Source of the DNA: Desulfogranum marinum
GTDB taxonomy: Bacteria; Desulfobacterota; Desulfobulbia; Desulfobulbales; Desulfobulbaceae
DNA length: 64,000 nt
NCBI RefSeq assembly: GCF_016918565.1
Contig: NZ_JAFFQD010000005.1
Coordinates: 1-64,000, forward strand
Direction: 5' to 3'
Of the stretch, positions 1 through 10,023 are shown one piece after another. Within the stretch, counting starts at the first letter, position 1. Each line of letters starts with the position of its first letter. The notes beneath the pieces are model-generated. The model ran no database searches and was not told the DNA's origin. It saw nothing but the letters and a program-made list of their open reading frames with translations. The translations under genes and the position numbers were made by a program.

Positions 1-103
1 GAAAAAGAAGGAAATCCAAAGAAAAGGGAGGAAGAAGAGATAAAAAATGCCAACTACAAAAAGAGGGAAGAAAAGCAAACAGAGAAGAAAAGACACAACA
101 TAA
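1..103. other. Purine-rich low-complexity segment
   Basis: The top strand here is almost entirely A and G in AAG/GGA-type runs and carries no reading frame with recognisable homology. It directly follows the stop codon of the shortened MFS gene on the minus strand. It may mark a junction or an insertion that removed the 3' half of that gene, but the window edge prevents checking what lies beyond. Confidence 0.5.
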
Positions 104-709
104 TTAATCTCGCAACATAATTCCTGTATACCGTTTTTCCAAAGTCTCCTGCAGGAGAGAGGCCGCAAGCATAGCCACTATTCCAAATCCACCAAGAATC
201 AGAAAAACGGCTCTCCACGATGTGTATTTCAGCACAACAGCTCCAATGACAGGAGCCACTATTGGAGCTATAACAACCATTGACATTAAAATTGCCATCA
301 CCTGTTCCCGTTCTCGTCCATCATACATGTCTTTAACCATGGCGGTGGCAACTGCGGTTGCCGCACTTCCACCAAACGCCTGCAGTATCCTCCAGCCAAT
401 AAGCCGGCCCACGTTGGGAGCATAGGCGCACAGAATACTGGCCGCAATATAGATAAACAAGCCTATCGTTAAAACAGGCTTGCGCCCGTATTTTTCACTT
501 AACGGCCCCCAAAACAAGAGTCCTCCCGCAAAAAATATAAAAAAAGCGCTCAGTGTCAGGTTTACCTGGGACTGAGATGTATGCAATGTTTCTATCATGT
601 GGGGAAGAGCCGGAAGATAGAGATCGGTTGAAAGAGGCGGAAAGGCACTGATAAGTGCAAGAACAACAAGCGTTCCGACATTTCCCAGATATTTTTGTTC
701 TACATTCAA
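104..709 (-). pseudogene. Bcr/CflA-type MFS drug transporter, C-terminally truncated
   Basis: This is the N-terminal half of a Bcr/CflA-family drug/H+ antiporter of the major facilitator superfamily. The start of TM1 carries the family motif PPLSTDLYLPALP, and the loop 2-3 motif reads GPLSEKYGRKP. Roughly six membrane segments are present, and the frame stops soon after ETLEKR, where full-length members (about 400 residues) enter the central loop and six more segments. None of the frames read after the stop continues the family, so a simple frameshift is not the explanation. I chose the TTG at 709 because GGAGAA lies just upstream; an ATG at 796 with a weaker AGAAG would add 29 residues that do not resemble the family. 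It is probably non-functional, though a half-size protein cannot be excluded. Confidence 0.65.
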
Positions 710-969
710 GCTATTTCTCCTTGGCTGACTCCTGGTATTGTCTGTTGTGATGCACAGCTGTAATGATAATGCATAAAACCTCTTTGGTTTTTTCATTATC
801 TACTTCTCTTCAGAAGCATCGGTCAAGCAGGTTTTGTGCAGTTGTAGCAGGATGAGGAGACAGTGAAAATTTTAAAATAAGTGTTGAAGGTTTCAGGGAC
901 TGGTTTTTGTTTGATCGAAATGTGCTCCGGTTTTGTCCAATAGAACGGCTCTGTTCCAGTGATATTTTA

Positions 970-998
970 TTGACATGAGGATAAAGTTATGGTTAACA
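970..998 (+). promoter_or_regulatory. Promoter of the MarR gene
   Basis: A perfect TTGACA -35 box at 970-975 is followed by 17 bp and then TTAACA at 993-998 as a moderate -10. The position fits transcription of the MarR gene that begins at 1028. The -10 box lies inside the palindrome listed separately. Confidence 0.55.
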
Positions 999-1005
999 GG
1001 TTAAC
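992..1005. promoter_or_regulatory. Palindromic operator, probable MarR site
   Basis: Two GTTAAC hexamers separated by AG form a 14-bp element just upstream of the MarR gene and overlapping its -10 box. MarR proteins commonly bind such palindromes in their own promoters, so autorepression is a reasonable inference. Whether the protein also binds upstream of the efflux operon at 1644 is not shown by a second obvious copy. Confidence 0.5.
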
Positions 1006-1027
1006 TATTTTTTAACGGAGAGCACAA

Positions 1028-1462
1028 ATGCGCTATGACCCCTTCAATTCTTATACTTTTTTTTTAGTTGTTGCGGCAAAAAGGGTGCGTGAAAGACTGC
1101 ATCACAAATTTTTACAGGCAGGATATGATATAAGTCCGGAAAAGTATGGAATGCTTGTTCTTCTTTCTAGGCAGGAGGGTATGTCACAGCAAAGTATTGC
1201 TGATAAATTCGAAATAAGCAAGGTTGCGGCTTTTAAACTAATCACAAATCTTGAAAAGAGAGGGTTTGTTATTCGAAAACCCGATCAAAAAGATGGCCGA
1301 TCTAAGCTTGTCTATCTCACTGAACAAGGGCAAGACATGTATGAAAAGCTGATTGTCCTGGCCCAAGATAATCTCAATGAATGTGGACAGGGGATTGATC
1401 ATGAAGAGCTAAAAATTTTAAAAACGACTTTGCGGAAAATCATAGACAATAGCCAAAAATGA
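1028..1462 (+). CDS. MarR-family transcriptional regulator
   Basis: This 144-residue protein has the length and winged-helix layout of MarR repressors. A helical dimerisation region at the N-terminus is followed by a helix-turn-helix around residues 55-80 (QQSIADKFEISKVAAFKLITNL) and a wing containing the DQKDGRSKLVYLTEQG signature. The start has GGAG eight bases upstream. It lies between a shortened MFS drug transporter and a complete RND efflux operon, which points to a role as the local repressor of drug efflux, relieved by a small ligand. Codons 11-14 contain a run of nine T residues. Ligand and target promoters are not visible in the sequence. Confidence 0.9.
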   Translation: MRYDPFNSYTFFLVVAAKRVRERLHHKFLQAGYDISPEKYGMLVLLSRQEGMSQQSIADKFEISKVAAFKLITNLEKRGFVIRKPDQKDGRSKLVYLTEQGQDMYEKLIVLAQDNLNECGQGIDHEELKILKTTLRKIIDNSQK

Positions 1463-1643
1463 TTTTTCCGTGTCCCTGGTTAAACTGCTCATCATCATTT
1501 TTGCCTGCGAATAAAGCAATGAATCAAATTTTACCTTGTGGTGAGTGCGTTGCATTAGAAGAAATAGGGCTTAAGTATATGCTTTTGCCCATAATTAATA
1601 AAAAAGACGTGTTGTTTTACCTATAAACATCTGGAAATTTATC

Positions 1644-2780
1644 ATGAAGACAAAGACTATTTTACGTATTTTCACTGTCGCCATTACTCTTGTCGCCACT
1701 CTTCAGCCAAGTTTTGTCGCAAAAGCTGCTGAGCAAGCTCAGCAACAAACCCCGCGTGCTGTTCCCGTTTCTGCGATAACGCTTAAAACAACAACAATCC
1801 AGTTGAAGCAGCACCTTCCCGGTCGCTCTGTGGCCTATAAGGTCGCAGAGATACGACCGCAGGTTACCGGTATTATAACGGAACGACTTTTCACAGAGGG
1901 CAGCATGGTGGAGCAAGGTCAACAGCTTTATCAAATTAACCCAGCCCCTTACCAGGCTGTGTATAATAAGGTCAAGGCAGATTTGCTGCGTGCTGAAGCC
2001 AACCTTGCCTCCGTAGCTGCCAAGGAGGCCCGCTATCGTGAGTCGCTTAAAGTGAGTGTGGTCAGTGAACAAGACTATGATGATGCCAAAGCTGCTCTGC
2101 TTGACGCGAAGGCTTCTGTCGCCATTGCGAAAGCGGCTATCGAGTCTGCTGAGATTGATCTTAACTACACCAAAGTCTATTCTCCCATTAGCGGTCAAAT
2201 CGGCAAGTCAACTTTCACTGAAGGTGCGCTTGTCACCGCGAATCAATCAACTCTCCTTGCCAAGGTGACTCAGCTTGATCCTATCTATGTTGATATGCAG
2301 GAATCACGGAAAAAGGTTCTCAGCCTACGGGAGAAGTCAAAAAATACAGATAAAGTAATGGTTACCTTGGACTTGGGTGATGGATTTACCTATGAACACC
2401 AGGGACAATTCCAGTTCTCTGAAGTAACAGTTAATCCTACAACCTCCAGCGTTGAACTCCGAGCCATTTTCCCCAACCCTGATCAGATCCTGTTCCCGGG
2501 TCTCTTCGTTCGCGCAACCCTGCTTCTTGATACAGTTGACGCTCTTCTTATTCCACAAAAAGCAGGAATTATCGGCCCTGGAGGACAAATGAACGCTTGG
2601 ATTATTGATGATAAAGATACCGCCCAACTGGTACCCATTGTTGCCAAGGAGATTCACGAAAATAATTGGATTGTCACTAAAGGACTCAAGATAGGTGATA
2701 CCGTAATTACGGAAGGGTTTCAGAAACTTCGTCCAAATGCACCGGTTGTTGTTACCCCTGCTGCAGAAGATAAAAAATAG
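1644..2780 (+). CDS. RND efflux periplasmic adaptor (AcrA/MexA family)
   Basis: A 378-residue membrane fusion protein that would bridge the inner-membrane RND pump and the outer-membrane channel encoded directly downstream. An N-terminal signal sequence ends near AKA at residue 28. The lipoyl/barrel-sandwich half motif (AEIRPQVTGIITERLFTEG), a coiled-coil hairpin around residues 100-175, the second lipoyl half (VYSPISGQIGKSTFTEGALV) and a C-terminal barrel with LIPQKA follow in the normal order. Unlike AcrA and MexA it has no lipobox cysteine, so it is predicted to be a soluble periplasmic protein held by its partners. It is the first gene of a three-gene operon and is probably controlled by the upstream MarR protein. 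Confidence 0.93.
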   Translation: MKTKTILRIFTVAITLVATLQPSFVAKAAEQAQQQTPRAVPVSAITLKTTTIQLKQHLPGRSVAYKVAEIRPQVTGIITERLFTEGSMVEQGQQLYQINPAPYQAVYNKVKADLLRAEANLASVAAKEARYRESLKVSVVSEQDYDDAKAALLDAKASVAIAKAAIESAEIDLNYTKVYSPISGQIGKSTFTEGALVTANQSTLLAKVTQLDPIYVDMQESRKKVLSLREKSKNTDKVMVTLDLGDGFTYEHQGQFQFSEVTVNPTTSSVELRAIFPNPDQILFPGLFVRATLLLDTVDALLIPQKAGIIGPGGQMNAWIIDDKDTAQLVPIVAKEIHENNWIVTKGLKIGDTVITEGFQKLRPNAPVVVTPAAEDKK

Positions 2781-2833
2781 GAAAGATGCCTTTTTAAGCT
2801 CACCAGGTATTAAACCATAGAAAAGGACAAAAT

Positions 2834-5800
2834 ATGTCTCGTTTTTTTATTGATCGACCAGTTTTTGCGTGGGTGCTTGCTATCCTGACCATGCTGGCCG
2901 GCGCTCTTACAATTAAATTCATGCCCATTGAGCAATACCCTGCAGTCGTTGCTCCACCACAGGTTTCTATAGCTGCCTTCTACCCCGGAGCTTCTGCCGA
3001 GACTGTTGAGAACAGTGTTACTCAGGTCATTGAGCAGAGCTTGACCGGTATAGATAACCTCCGTTACTTCTCATCAACCAGCGATTCATCCGGCCAGGTA
3101 ACTATCACTGTCACCTTCGAGCCGGCAGCGGATCCCGATATTGCACAAGTGCAGGTGCAGAATAAGGTGCAAACGGCAATGCCTCTTCTTCCCGCTTCAG
3201 TACAGGCGCAAGGGGTTGTTGTGGAAAAATCATCGGCTAGCTTTCTTTTTGTAGCCTCCTTTTACGCCACAGATGGTGAGATGACCCAGGGACACCTCTC
3301 TGATATTTTATCATCTGATATTGAAGATACTGTGTCTCGTATACCCGGTGTGGGGAGTGTGCAGGTTTTCGGTTCTCCTTATGCCATGCGTATTTGGCTT
3401 GACCCCAGTAAACTCTACAGCTTTCAGCTTACAACCAATGAAGTCGTCCAGGCTATCAGTGAACAAAATATTGATGTCTCTGCAGGGCAAATTGGAGGTC
3501 TGCCGGCAGTGAAAGGCCAGGAAATCAACGCTACCGTTCTTGCGCAGTCCCGTCTCAAAAATACAGAGGAATTTGAAAATATACTTCTCCGTGTTAATAC
3601 GGATGGTTCTCAGGTGCGCCTTCGTGATGTAGCCACGGTTGCACTGGGAGAAGAGAATTTTTCCACCATCGTCCGCCAAGATACCAAGCCTTCCAGCGGT
3701 ATGGGAATCAGCCTTGCCACTGGTGCAAATGCCCTTGAAACGGCACAACGTGTAAAAGCTAAACTTGCTGAGCTTGCAGAGTTTTTACCCGAAGGTGTTG
3801 AGTATAGTTTTCCATACGACGCCACTCCGTTTATTGAAATCTCCATTGAGAGTGTATTCCATACCCTGATTGAAGCCATTATCCTGGTCTTTTTTGTCAT
3901 GTTTCTGTTTTTGCAGAATTTTCGCGCAACACTCATTCCAACGCTGGCTATACCGGTTGTACTTCTTGGTACCTTTGCCATTTTGAATGTCTTCGGTTTT
4001 ACCATCAACACCCTGACCATGTTCGCAGTGGTACTTGCTATCGGCTTGCTGGTTGATGATGCTATCGTTGTGGTGGAAAATGTTGAACGCGTCATGAGTG
4101 AGGAGGGGCTCTCACCACTGGAAGCAACCAGAAAATCCATGGATCAGATTACTGGGGCTCTGGTGGGGATTGCCATGGTCATTTCTGCGGTATTCATACC
4201 GATGGCGTTCTTCAGCGGCTCGGCCGGTGCAATCTACAGGCAATTTTCCATTACGATTGTTTCTGCGATGACGCTGTCTGTTTTGACCGCAATTATTTTT
4301 ACACCAACTCTTTGTGTAACCCTGCTCAAACCAGTGAAAAAGGGGCATGCGGAAAAAACAACCGGTTTTTTTGGTTTTTTTAATAGATACTTCAATAAAT
4401 TCCGAGATGGTTTCCAAACTTCTACAGGCTTTATGACGAAGAGAATGAAGAGATCTCTTGTCGTCTACGGGCTCATCTGTGCAGGGCTTTTCTTTATGTT
4501 CCAAAAGATCCCGACCGGGTTTCTTCCGGATGAGGATCAGGGTGTGCTTTTTGCTATGGTCTCCACCCCGGCTGGTGCATCCGCGGAAAGAACCGTGGAA
4601 GCAGTGAAATTCCTTGAAAACTATTTAATTGAAAATGAAGACAGCAATGTTGAAGAGTTTTTGACCGTAACCGGATTCTCCTTTGCAGGTAATGGGCAAA
4701 ACACCGGTATCGGTTTTATTATGTTGAAAGACTGGGATAGTCGTAAAAATCCAGATCAATCCATGGAAGCCATTGCTGGTCGTATTATGGGGGCTATGGC
4801 TCCTTACAAAGATGCACTTATTTTCGCCTTCTACCCGCCACCTATCATTGCTCTTGGCAATGCTTCCGGTTTCGATTTTCAACTTATTGATCAGACAGGG
4901 CTAGGCCATGAACAACTTATGGCTGCGCGAAATCAACTTTTGGGGGCGGCCGGCCGGAATCCGAAACTTGTTGGTGTACGTCCCAATGGACTCAGCGATG
5001 TCCCCCAGTACCAACTCGATGTGGATATGGAAAAAGCACGAGCCCTCGGGGTTTCTATCAGTGAAATCAACTCCACCTTGAACACGGCATGGGGCTCGAG
5101 CTATGTAAACGACTTCATTGATCGTGGTCGTGTCAAAAAAGTATATGTCCAGGGTGACGCCATCTATCGTATGCAGCCTGCTGATATAAATAAATGGTAT
5201 GTGAAAAATACCCTCGGCGAGATGGTTCCTTTTTCCAGCATAGTCAATGCGCATTGGACCTATGGCTCCCCTCGTCTTGAAAGATTTAACGGTAGCTCGT
5301 CGATGAATATCCAGGGAGCCCCAGCTCCAGGCGTGAGTACCGGTGAAGCCATGGCAGAGATGGAGAAAATTGCCGCGACCCTGCCCGCTGGAATTAATTA
5401 TGCCTGGACCGGCCTCTCTTATGAGGAAAAACTTACGGGATCTCAAGCCAATGCTCTCTATGCAATTTCTCTCATCATTATTTTCCTGAGTCTTGCGGCG
5501 CTGTATGAAAGTTGGGCAATCCCCTTCTCCGTGCTGTTTGTTGTACCTTTAGGTGTTGTCGGATCAGTTGTTGCTACCTCTGTGTTTGGACTGAGTAACG
5601 ATATTTACTTCCAGGTGGCGCTTCTCACCACTGTGGGGTTATGCGCAAAGAATGCCATTCTCATTGTTGAGTTTGCAAAAGAGCTTTTTGACGGCGGTAC
5701 TGATCTTTTTGAGGCTGCCACCACCGCTGCAAAATTGCGGTTTCGTCCAATCATCATGACCTCCATGGCATTTATTCTTGGTGTGCTTCCCCTTGCCAAG

Positions 5801-5983
5801 TCCACCGGGGCCGGCTCCGCTTCTCAGAATGCCATTGGTATTGCAGTTATTGGCGGCATGCTCTCTGCAACATTTGTGGCAATATTTTTTGTGCCGCTCT
5901 ATTTTGTTCTGTTTGAAAAAATATCTCACTTTCGTAGCAAAGAAAACTCTGAAACTGCTCAGCTGATCGAGGAAGGTAAATAG
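2834..5983 (+). CDS. RND multidrug efflux pump, inner-membrane subunit (AcrB/MexB, HAE1)
   Basis: A full-length 1049-residue proton-driven drug exporter of the hydrophobe/amphiphile efflux family. It starts with the typical [14 protein letters not shown] helix, has two large periplasmic loops after TM1 and TM7, and carries the TM4 proton-relay pair in [16 protein letters not shown] (about residues 407-408) and the TM10 lysine in [15 protein letters not shown] (about residue 938). The internal duplication expected of the family is present. AAGGACAAAAT precedes the ATG. It sits 53 bp after the adaptor gene and its TAG abuts the ATG of the outer-membrane factor, so the three are very likely cotranscribed and translationally coupled. 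Substrates cannot be read from sequence. Confidence 0.96.
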   Translation: MSRFFIDRPVFAWVLAILTMLAGALTIKFMPIEQYPAVVAPPQVSIAAFYPGASAETVENSVTQVIEQSLTGIDNLRYFSSTSDSSGQVTITVTFEPAADPDIAQVQVQNKVQTAMPLLPASVQAQGVVVEKSSASFLFVASFYATDGEMTQGHLSDILSSDIEDTVSRIPGVGSVQVFGSPYAMRIWLDPSKLYSFQLTTNEVVQAISEQNIDVSAGQIGGLPAVKGQEINATVLAQSRLKNTEEFENILLRVNTDGSQVRLRDVATVALGEENFSTIVRQDTKPSSGMGISLATGANALETAQRVKAKLAELAEFLPEGVEYSFPYDATPFIEISIESVFHTLIEAIILVFFVMFLFLQNFRATLIPTLAIPVVLLGTFAILNVFGFTINTLTMFAVVLAIGLLVDDAIVVVENVERVMSEEGLSPLEATRKSMDQITGALVGIAMVISAVFIPMAFFSGSAGAIYRQFSITIVSAMTLSVLTAIIFTPTLCVTLLKPVKKGHAEKTTGFFGFFNRYFNKFRDGFQTSTGFMTKRMKRSLVVYGLICAGLFFMFQKIPTGFLPDEDQGVLFAMVSTPAGASAERTVEAVKFLENYLIENEDSNVEEFLTVTGFSFAGNGQNTGIGFIMLKDWDSRKNPDQSMEAIAGRIMGAMAPYKDALIFAFYPPPIIALGNASGFDFQLIDQTGLGHEQLMAARNQLLGAAGRNPKLVGVRPNGLSDVPQYQLDVDMEKARALGVSISEINSTLNTAWGSSYVNDFIDRGRVKKVYVQGDAIYRMQPADINKWYVKNTLGEMVPFSSIVNAHWTYGSPRLERFNGSSSMNIQGAPAPGVSTGEAMAEMEKIAATLPAGINYAWTGLSYEEKLTGSQANALYAISLIIIFLSLAALYESWAIPFSVLFVVPLGVVGSVVATSVFGLSNDIYFQVALLTTVGLCAKNAILIVEFAKELFDGGTDLFEAATTAAKLRFRPIIMTSMAFILGVLPLAKSTGAGSASQNAIGIAVIGGMLSATFVAIFFVPLYFVLFEKISHFRSKENSETAQLIEEGK

Positions 5984-7378
5984 ATGAAAAAACAATATCT
6001 CACTTTATTTTTGGGATGCACCTTACTCACATCATGTGCCCTTGCACCTGAGTACAAACAACCTCAGGACATGGTATCCCCATCTTGGGATGAAATAGTG
6101 GACCTTGGACAACAGGAAGGCACCAAAACCCAGCTCGCGAGTGAAATTCCCTGGAAAGATTTTTTTCAATCACAAGAACTGCAAACCGTTATTTCGTTAG
6201 GTCTTGAAAATAACAAAGATTTACGAACCGCAATTCTCAACATTGAAAGAGCCCGCGCAACCTACGATATTGAAAGAGCAGAGCGTTTTCCCAAAATAAA
6301 TGTGGGTGCTGATGCAGACCTGCAAGGGGATTTCGAGGGCGAGACAACCACAGAAATCTACCAGGTTGGTCTGGGGGTACCCTCTTATGAACTCGATTTT
6401 TTCGGACGTATTAAGAACTTAAGCGAGGTTGCATTAAATAGCTATTTGGCCACAAAATCAGCGCAGCAGAGCCTTACCATCTCCCTTATCTCTCAGATTG
6501 CGGCGTCCTACCTGCAATTAGTGACCGATATGGAAAATCTGCAACTGGCTCAAGAGACCTTATCCGCGCAAAATAAAAGCTATGATCTTATTAAGAAAAG
6601 TTATGATTTTGGCCTTTCAACAAAGCTTGACATAGCCCAAGTCCGTATTTCTGTAGAAACTGCTCGCACCGACATGATTCGCTTTGGCCGGTTAGTACAA
6701 CTTGATAAGAATGCCCTTGTTCTTTTATTGGGTGTGCACAATGTTAATGAGATTCCACTGAAAGATAATCTGGGCAGTATAGCCCTGTTGTCGGACATAC
6801 CTATTGGCTTGCCCTCACAAGTACTCTTGAAACGACCTGATATCAAACAAGCCGAATATACTCTTCGGGGAGCAGGTGCAAATATTGGTGCAGCACGTGC
6901 TAATTTTTATCCGCGCATAACTCTCACTGGGCAGCTTGGTTTTGCAAGCGGCAATCTTGGTGACCTCTTTGACGGCGGTGGTTGGACCTTTGGCCCCTCT
7001 TTTTTGTTGCCTCTTTTTAATGCTGGGCAGAATAAGGCAACCTTGGAAGTAGCTAAGGTAGATCAAGAGCTTGCAGTAACAGCCTATGAACAAACAGTAC
7101 AAACAGCCTTTCGTGAGGTAGCAGATGAACTTGCCGCTCGCGAGACTCTGGGTAAACAGCTTGAGGCTCAAAGAATGCTTGTGGCAGCAACACAGGACTC
7201 CTATGACCTCTCTATGAATCGCTACCGTCAAGGCATTGACAACTACCTTAATGTCCTTGTTGCGCAACGCAGTCTCTTTACAGCCCAGCAAGGGGCCATT
7301 GAAATCCACAGGCAAAAACTGGTTAACCAGATCAACTTATACAAAGTCCTTGGTGGCGGTTTAGCCATAGAGGAGTAA
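5984..7378 (+). CDS. Outer-membrane efflux lipoprotein (NodT/OprM family)
   Basis: A 464-residue outer-membrane factor forming the exit duct of the tripartite pump. The N-terminus is a lipoprotein signal with lipobox LLTSC and the acylated cysteine at residue 18, followed by the family-typical LAPEYKQP. Two outer-membrane efflux protein repeats follow, with the conserved YELDFFGRI region in the first and LLKRPDIKQAEYTLRGAGANIGAARANFYPRI and NQINLYKVLGGG in the second. Its ATG follows the pump's stop codon with no gap, and GAGGAAGG inside the pump gene serves as ribosome-binding site. A strong terminator follows immediately. Confidence 0.95.
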   Translation: MKKQYLTLFLGCTLLTSCALAPEYKQPQDMVSPSWDEIVDLGQQEGTKTQLASEIPWKDFFQSQELQTVISLGLENNKDLRTAILNIERARATYDIERAERFPKINVGADADLQGDFEGETTTEIYQVGLGVPSYELDFFGRIKNLSEVALNSYLATKSAQQSLTISLISQIAASYLQLVTDMENLQLAQETLSAQNKSYDLIKKSYDFGLSTKLDIAQVRISVETARTDMIRFGRLVQLDKNALVLLLGVHNVNEIPLKDNLGSIALLSDIPIGLPSQVLLKRPDIKQAEYTLRGAGANIGAARANFYPRITLTGQLGFASGNLGDLFDGGGWTFGPSFLLPLFNAGQNKATLEVAKVDQELAVTAYEQTVQTAFREVADELAARETLGKQLEAQRMLVAATQDSYDLSMNRYRQGIDNYLNVLVAQRSLFTAQQGAIEIHRQKLVNQINLYKVLGGGLAIEE

Positions 7379-7381
7379 ATC

Positions 7382-7418
7382 AAAAATGCCCGTTCATGAG
7401 ATATGGGCGGGCATTTTT
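7382..7418 (+). terminator. Rho-independent terminator of the RND operon
   Basis: AAAAATGCCCG at 7382-7392 pairs perfectly with CGGGCATTTTT at 7408-7418, giving an 11-bp stem whose 3' arm ends in five T residues. It begins three bases after the stop codon of the outer-membrane factor. Its symmetric A/T ends mean it could also act for the gene converging from the right. Confidence 0.85.
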
Positions 7419-7466
7419 ACCTTGGTTCATCGGTGGTAGTTTAACGGATCTTGTTTATCTTTCAAC

Positions 7467-8804
7467 TCACTCCGCTTTCACTTCAATCCCACTCAACGTT
7501 TTATACGCCGGTGCTCCATGCATAACCGTAAATATTGTATCCATGGCTGCATTTACATCTGCCAGGCTCGCATCAGATAAGCATTGGTAAAGAGTACTGT
7601 TTGCATCACACCCGAATATGGTTGAAAAGCGATAGCTTTGTTTTCCCCATGAAAGTGCTGCAGGTGTCGTGTAATATGTTTCAAAGTCCAGTAATTCCTT
7701 CGTGCTATAGCTGTACCAATAGATTTTGAAGCCCGGATTATTATTGTGCTGAGGTGAAACACCTGGAGCGGAAACAGCCACCTCGGTAATGTTTACGCCG
7801 TCAACATCATACAGTCGACGTACTTCATCCATATGGGTATGTCCATATAAAATACCCGTGATTTCAGACTGGTACTGTTTCATCAGGGTTAAGAATTGGT
7901 GCATCCAGTTATTGTTGGGCAAAGGTAATTGGGCCCACATCTGTGTCGGTGTTCTGTTATGAGCCACAGCATAAGCATTTTTCCCCGGCGGAATATGCAT
8001 GATTATAAGGACTTTCTCTCCACTTAGCCTGGCTGCGACAAGTTCAGTACTTAACCAACTCATTTGGGTATTGCCGGCATCCACTTGCTCCACGCCATCA
8101 ACCTGGTGATATCTATGCCCAAGAATAATAGAATTAAGTGTGATTACTCGTAAACCCTCTATTGGCCGAGCTGAGTAATAACCCATTTGAGGATGAGGAT
8201 TGGATACGATACAGGGAGCGTTGCCGCAGGTCCGCATACTGTTTAAAGCCGGATATGCATTTTCAGGGTCTGGTGCAAGGCTTAATGGTGTTTTGTTATT
8301 TTCATCGGCATATGAACAATAATCTCCGGCTAAAGAATCGTTATTGCCGGGGGTGAAAAGCAGTGGGATTCCAGTGTCCTCTGCTAGCTTTCGCAGATCA
8401 GTTAGAACTTGAGCAATATTCTTGTGGTGCGTCTTACGCTGGTCAGGTGGAATAAAACAGGTGGTAACGCAATCGTAATGTGCTGGCAGGTCACCTGTGT
8501 AGATAATAAATTTTGGTGCCGGCTTTTGTCGGATAATTTCTGTCAATTTAACTATGGTCTTGGTCCATAGCTCTGTCCCTGTATCGTGACCATAGTTTGT
8601 AGTTGTGGCTTTCGAATCGAGGTGCACATCCGAAACTTGAATAAAATACGGATTTGCAGAGAGACTTGTGGCAACTTTTTTTGTAGATTCAGGACGTGAA
8701 GCCGGATCGATATTTTTTGCAGTCCGATGACTATGCCGGCTATCTGCGCAGCTGACGAGAAGTGCTATACAGGTTAAGCAAACCATCAGTCGGGGGAAAT
8801 TCAT
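7467..8804 (-). CDS. Calcineurin-like phosphoesterase lipoprotein (acid-sphingomyelinase-like)
   Basis: A 445-residue metallophosphoesterase predicted to be exported and lipid-anchored. The start at 8804 has GAGG eight bases upstream and gives a signal peptide with lipobox LLVSC, cysteine at residue 19. The metal-binding motifs of the calcineurin-like fold appear in order: DVHLD, GDLPAHYD, GNND, MHIPPG and GHTHMDE. Their arrangement and the long cysteine-containing C-terminus resemble acid-sphingomyelinase-like phosphodiesterases. A possible substrate is a phosphodiester from phospholipid head groups or nucleotides, but this is not settled by sequence. It converges on the RND operon. Confidence 0.82.
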   Translation of the reverse strand: MNFPRLMVCLTCIALLVSCADSRHSHRTAKNIDPASRPESTKKVATSLSANPYFIQVSDVHLDSKATTTNYGHDTGTELWTKTIVKLTEIIRQKPAPKFIIYTGDLPAHYDCVTTCFIPPDQRKTHHKNIAQVLTDLRKLAEDTGIPLLFTPGNNDSLAGDYCSYADENNKTPLSLAPDPENAYPALNSMRTCGNAPCIVSNPHPQMGYYSARPIEGLRVITLNSIILGHRYHQVDGVEQVDAGNTQMSWLSTELVAARLSGEKVLIIMHIPPGKNAYAVAHNRTPTQMWAQLPLPNNNWMHQFLTLMKQYQSEITGILYGHTHMDEVRRLYDVDGVNITEVAVSAPGVSPQHNNNPGFKIYWYSYSTKELLDFETYYTTPAALSWGKQSYRFSTIFGCDANSTLYQCLSDASLADVNAAMDTIFTVMHGAPAYKTLSGIEVKAE

Positions 8805-8949
8805 TGCTAGTCCTCGAATTGAGATAAATAGGCTGGAAATGTTGTTTCCAATAGCTCTGGCCATTAATCTGTAATTTTTCACCAACGCTCAAACCGAAGT
8901 TGCTCGCCAGAGCAGTCGGTGTCAGGTTCGAAGTCTTCAGCAATGAATA

Positions 8950-9000
8950 GGTAAGCGTAGACTCCGGGTAAGCGTAGACTCCGGGTAAGCATAGACTCTG
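8950..9000. repeat. Three tandem copies of a 17-bp repeat
   Basis: The unit GGTAAGCGTAGACTCCG occurs at 8950-8966 and 8967-8983 without change, and at 8984-9000 with two substitutions. It lies between the start of the phosphoesterase gene and the end of the acetolactate decarboxylase gene. No function is apparent; slippage or a repeated protein site are both possible. Confidence 0.9.
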
Positions 9001-9018
9001 TGGTGTGCTGTTGAATAG

Positions 9019-9720
9019 TCACTCTACTTTTTTTAAATCCGCACCAATATCCCTGTGGAAATCCCACTCCATGTAATCTTTGGTCATTGGCAGGGCAAGC
9101 TCCAGCTTATGGATCAGTTGCACCTCTACCGAGACCTCTTCCGGAATACAACGAAGCATATGGCCACCGTGTTTGGTGTCCTCTGTAAGAAAGTGGAGGT
9201 GCAGGCCGGCAACGTTGAGCGATGCCATAAAGTCTGGGGTGTAAAACCCAACCAGAACACCGTTTATATCATTGAATTCGGATGTCACCTGTTGCGCAGC
9301 TATCTCGACCAGCGGAGAGTGGTTGCTCTGTTTAGGGATCGATCGAGTTTGCATCTGATGAAATTTCCCTGCTATTTTTATTGCATACAGCATATTCGGC
9401 GAAGGCAAAAAACTACTGAGCTTTTTCATGAACACATCATGTGCTAATCTTGCAGATATCGTACAGGTAGTTTCAGCAGAAAAAAAGGTGACTGCCGCAA
9501 AGGGCGTCTTTGCCTCTTCAGGTGCTCGCTTCACCTTTCCATCGGCAAGTATCTGGTAACAGCATCCGTCAAGGATGACCATCTCGCCATTAAGATCATC
9601 AAAGGTGCCGATGCCGAAATCGCCATGGAGCAGGACATTACTGAGCGGTATGTCCTCTTCATAGATTCCTTCTACCAGGGCGTTCACAGGAGCAGATAGA
9701 TAAACTGAATTTTCCGACAT
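9019..9720 (-). CDS. budA: Alpha-acetolactate decarboxylase
   Basis: Decarboxylates 2-acetolactate to acetoin, normally a pH-balancing overflow route from pyruvate. The 233-residue protein shows the family hallmarks: [21 protein letters not shown] near residue 35, TPFAAVTFF, the arginine-containing MQTRSIPKQ region, and the zinc site HLHF followed by GGH. I chose the ATG at 9720 (MSENSVYLS), with AAGGTGGG about ten bases upstream; the frame is open to 9843 but the extra 41 residues do not look like the family. No acetolactate synthase or butanediol dehydrogenase lies nearby, so the gene stands alone beside a divergent permease. Confidence 0.9.
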   Translation of the reverse strand: MSENSVYLSAPVNALVEGIYEEDIPLSNVLLHGDFGIGTFDDLNGEMVILDGCCYQILADGKVKRAPEEAKTPFAAVTFFSAETTCTISARLAHDVFMKKLSSFLPSPNMLYAIKIAGKFHQMQTRSIPKQSNHSPLVEIAAQQVTSEFNDINGVLVGFYTPDFMASLNVAGLHLHFLTEDTKHGGHMLRCIPEEVSVEVQLIHKLELALPMTKDYMEWDFHRDIGADLKKVE

Positions 9721-10023
9721 GGATACGTTTCCCACCTTTAAGATGTTAGGGTAAGATAGATAATGGTTCATCCGGTTGAGAGTACTTTCCAGAAATGAAT
9801 TGATGAGGGCGATAACAGGATGCCCACGGATATATACTACCATGAACTCGGTAAATGCAGAAAAACAAACCTTACTTCACTTCATTGTCTATGTAAGGTA
9901 TTCTTTATCCACACCAGTTACTCAGATCCGGAACACACACATAAACCAACGTGGCTATCCGTAAACAAGTCGGAGAATATCGTACTCTTGTTCAATTTCA
10001 AGGCAACTCCTAAAGGGACATAA

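Noticed and set aside
3311-3748. Long antisense frames within the RND pump gene (also others at 4112-4504 and 4901-5446)
   Set aside because: They lie wholly inside a clearly real gene on the other strand and show no family features.
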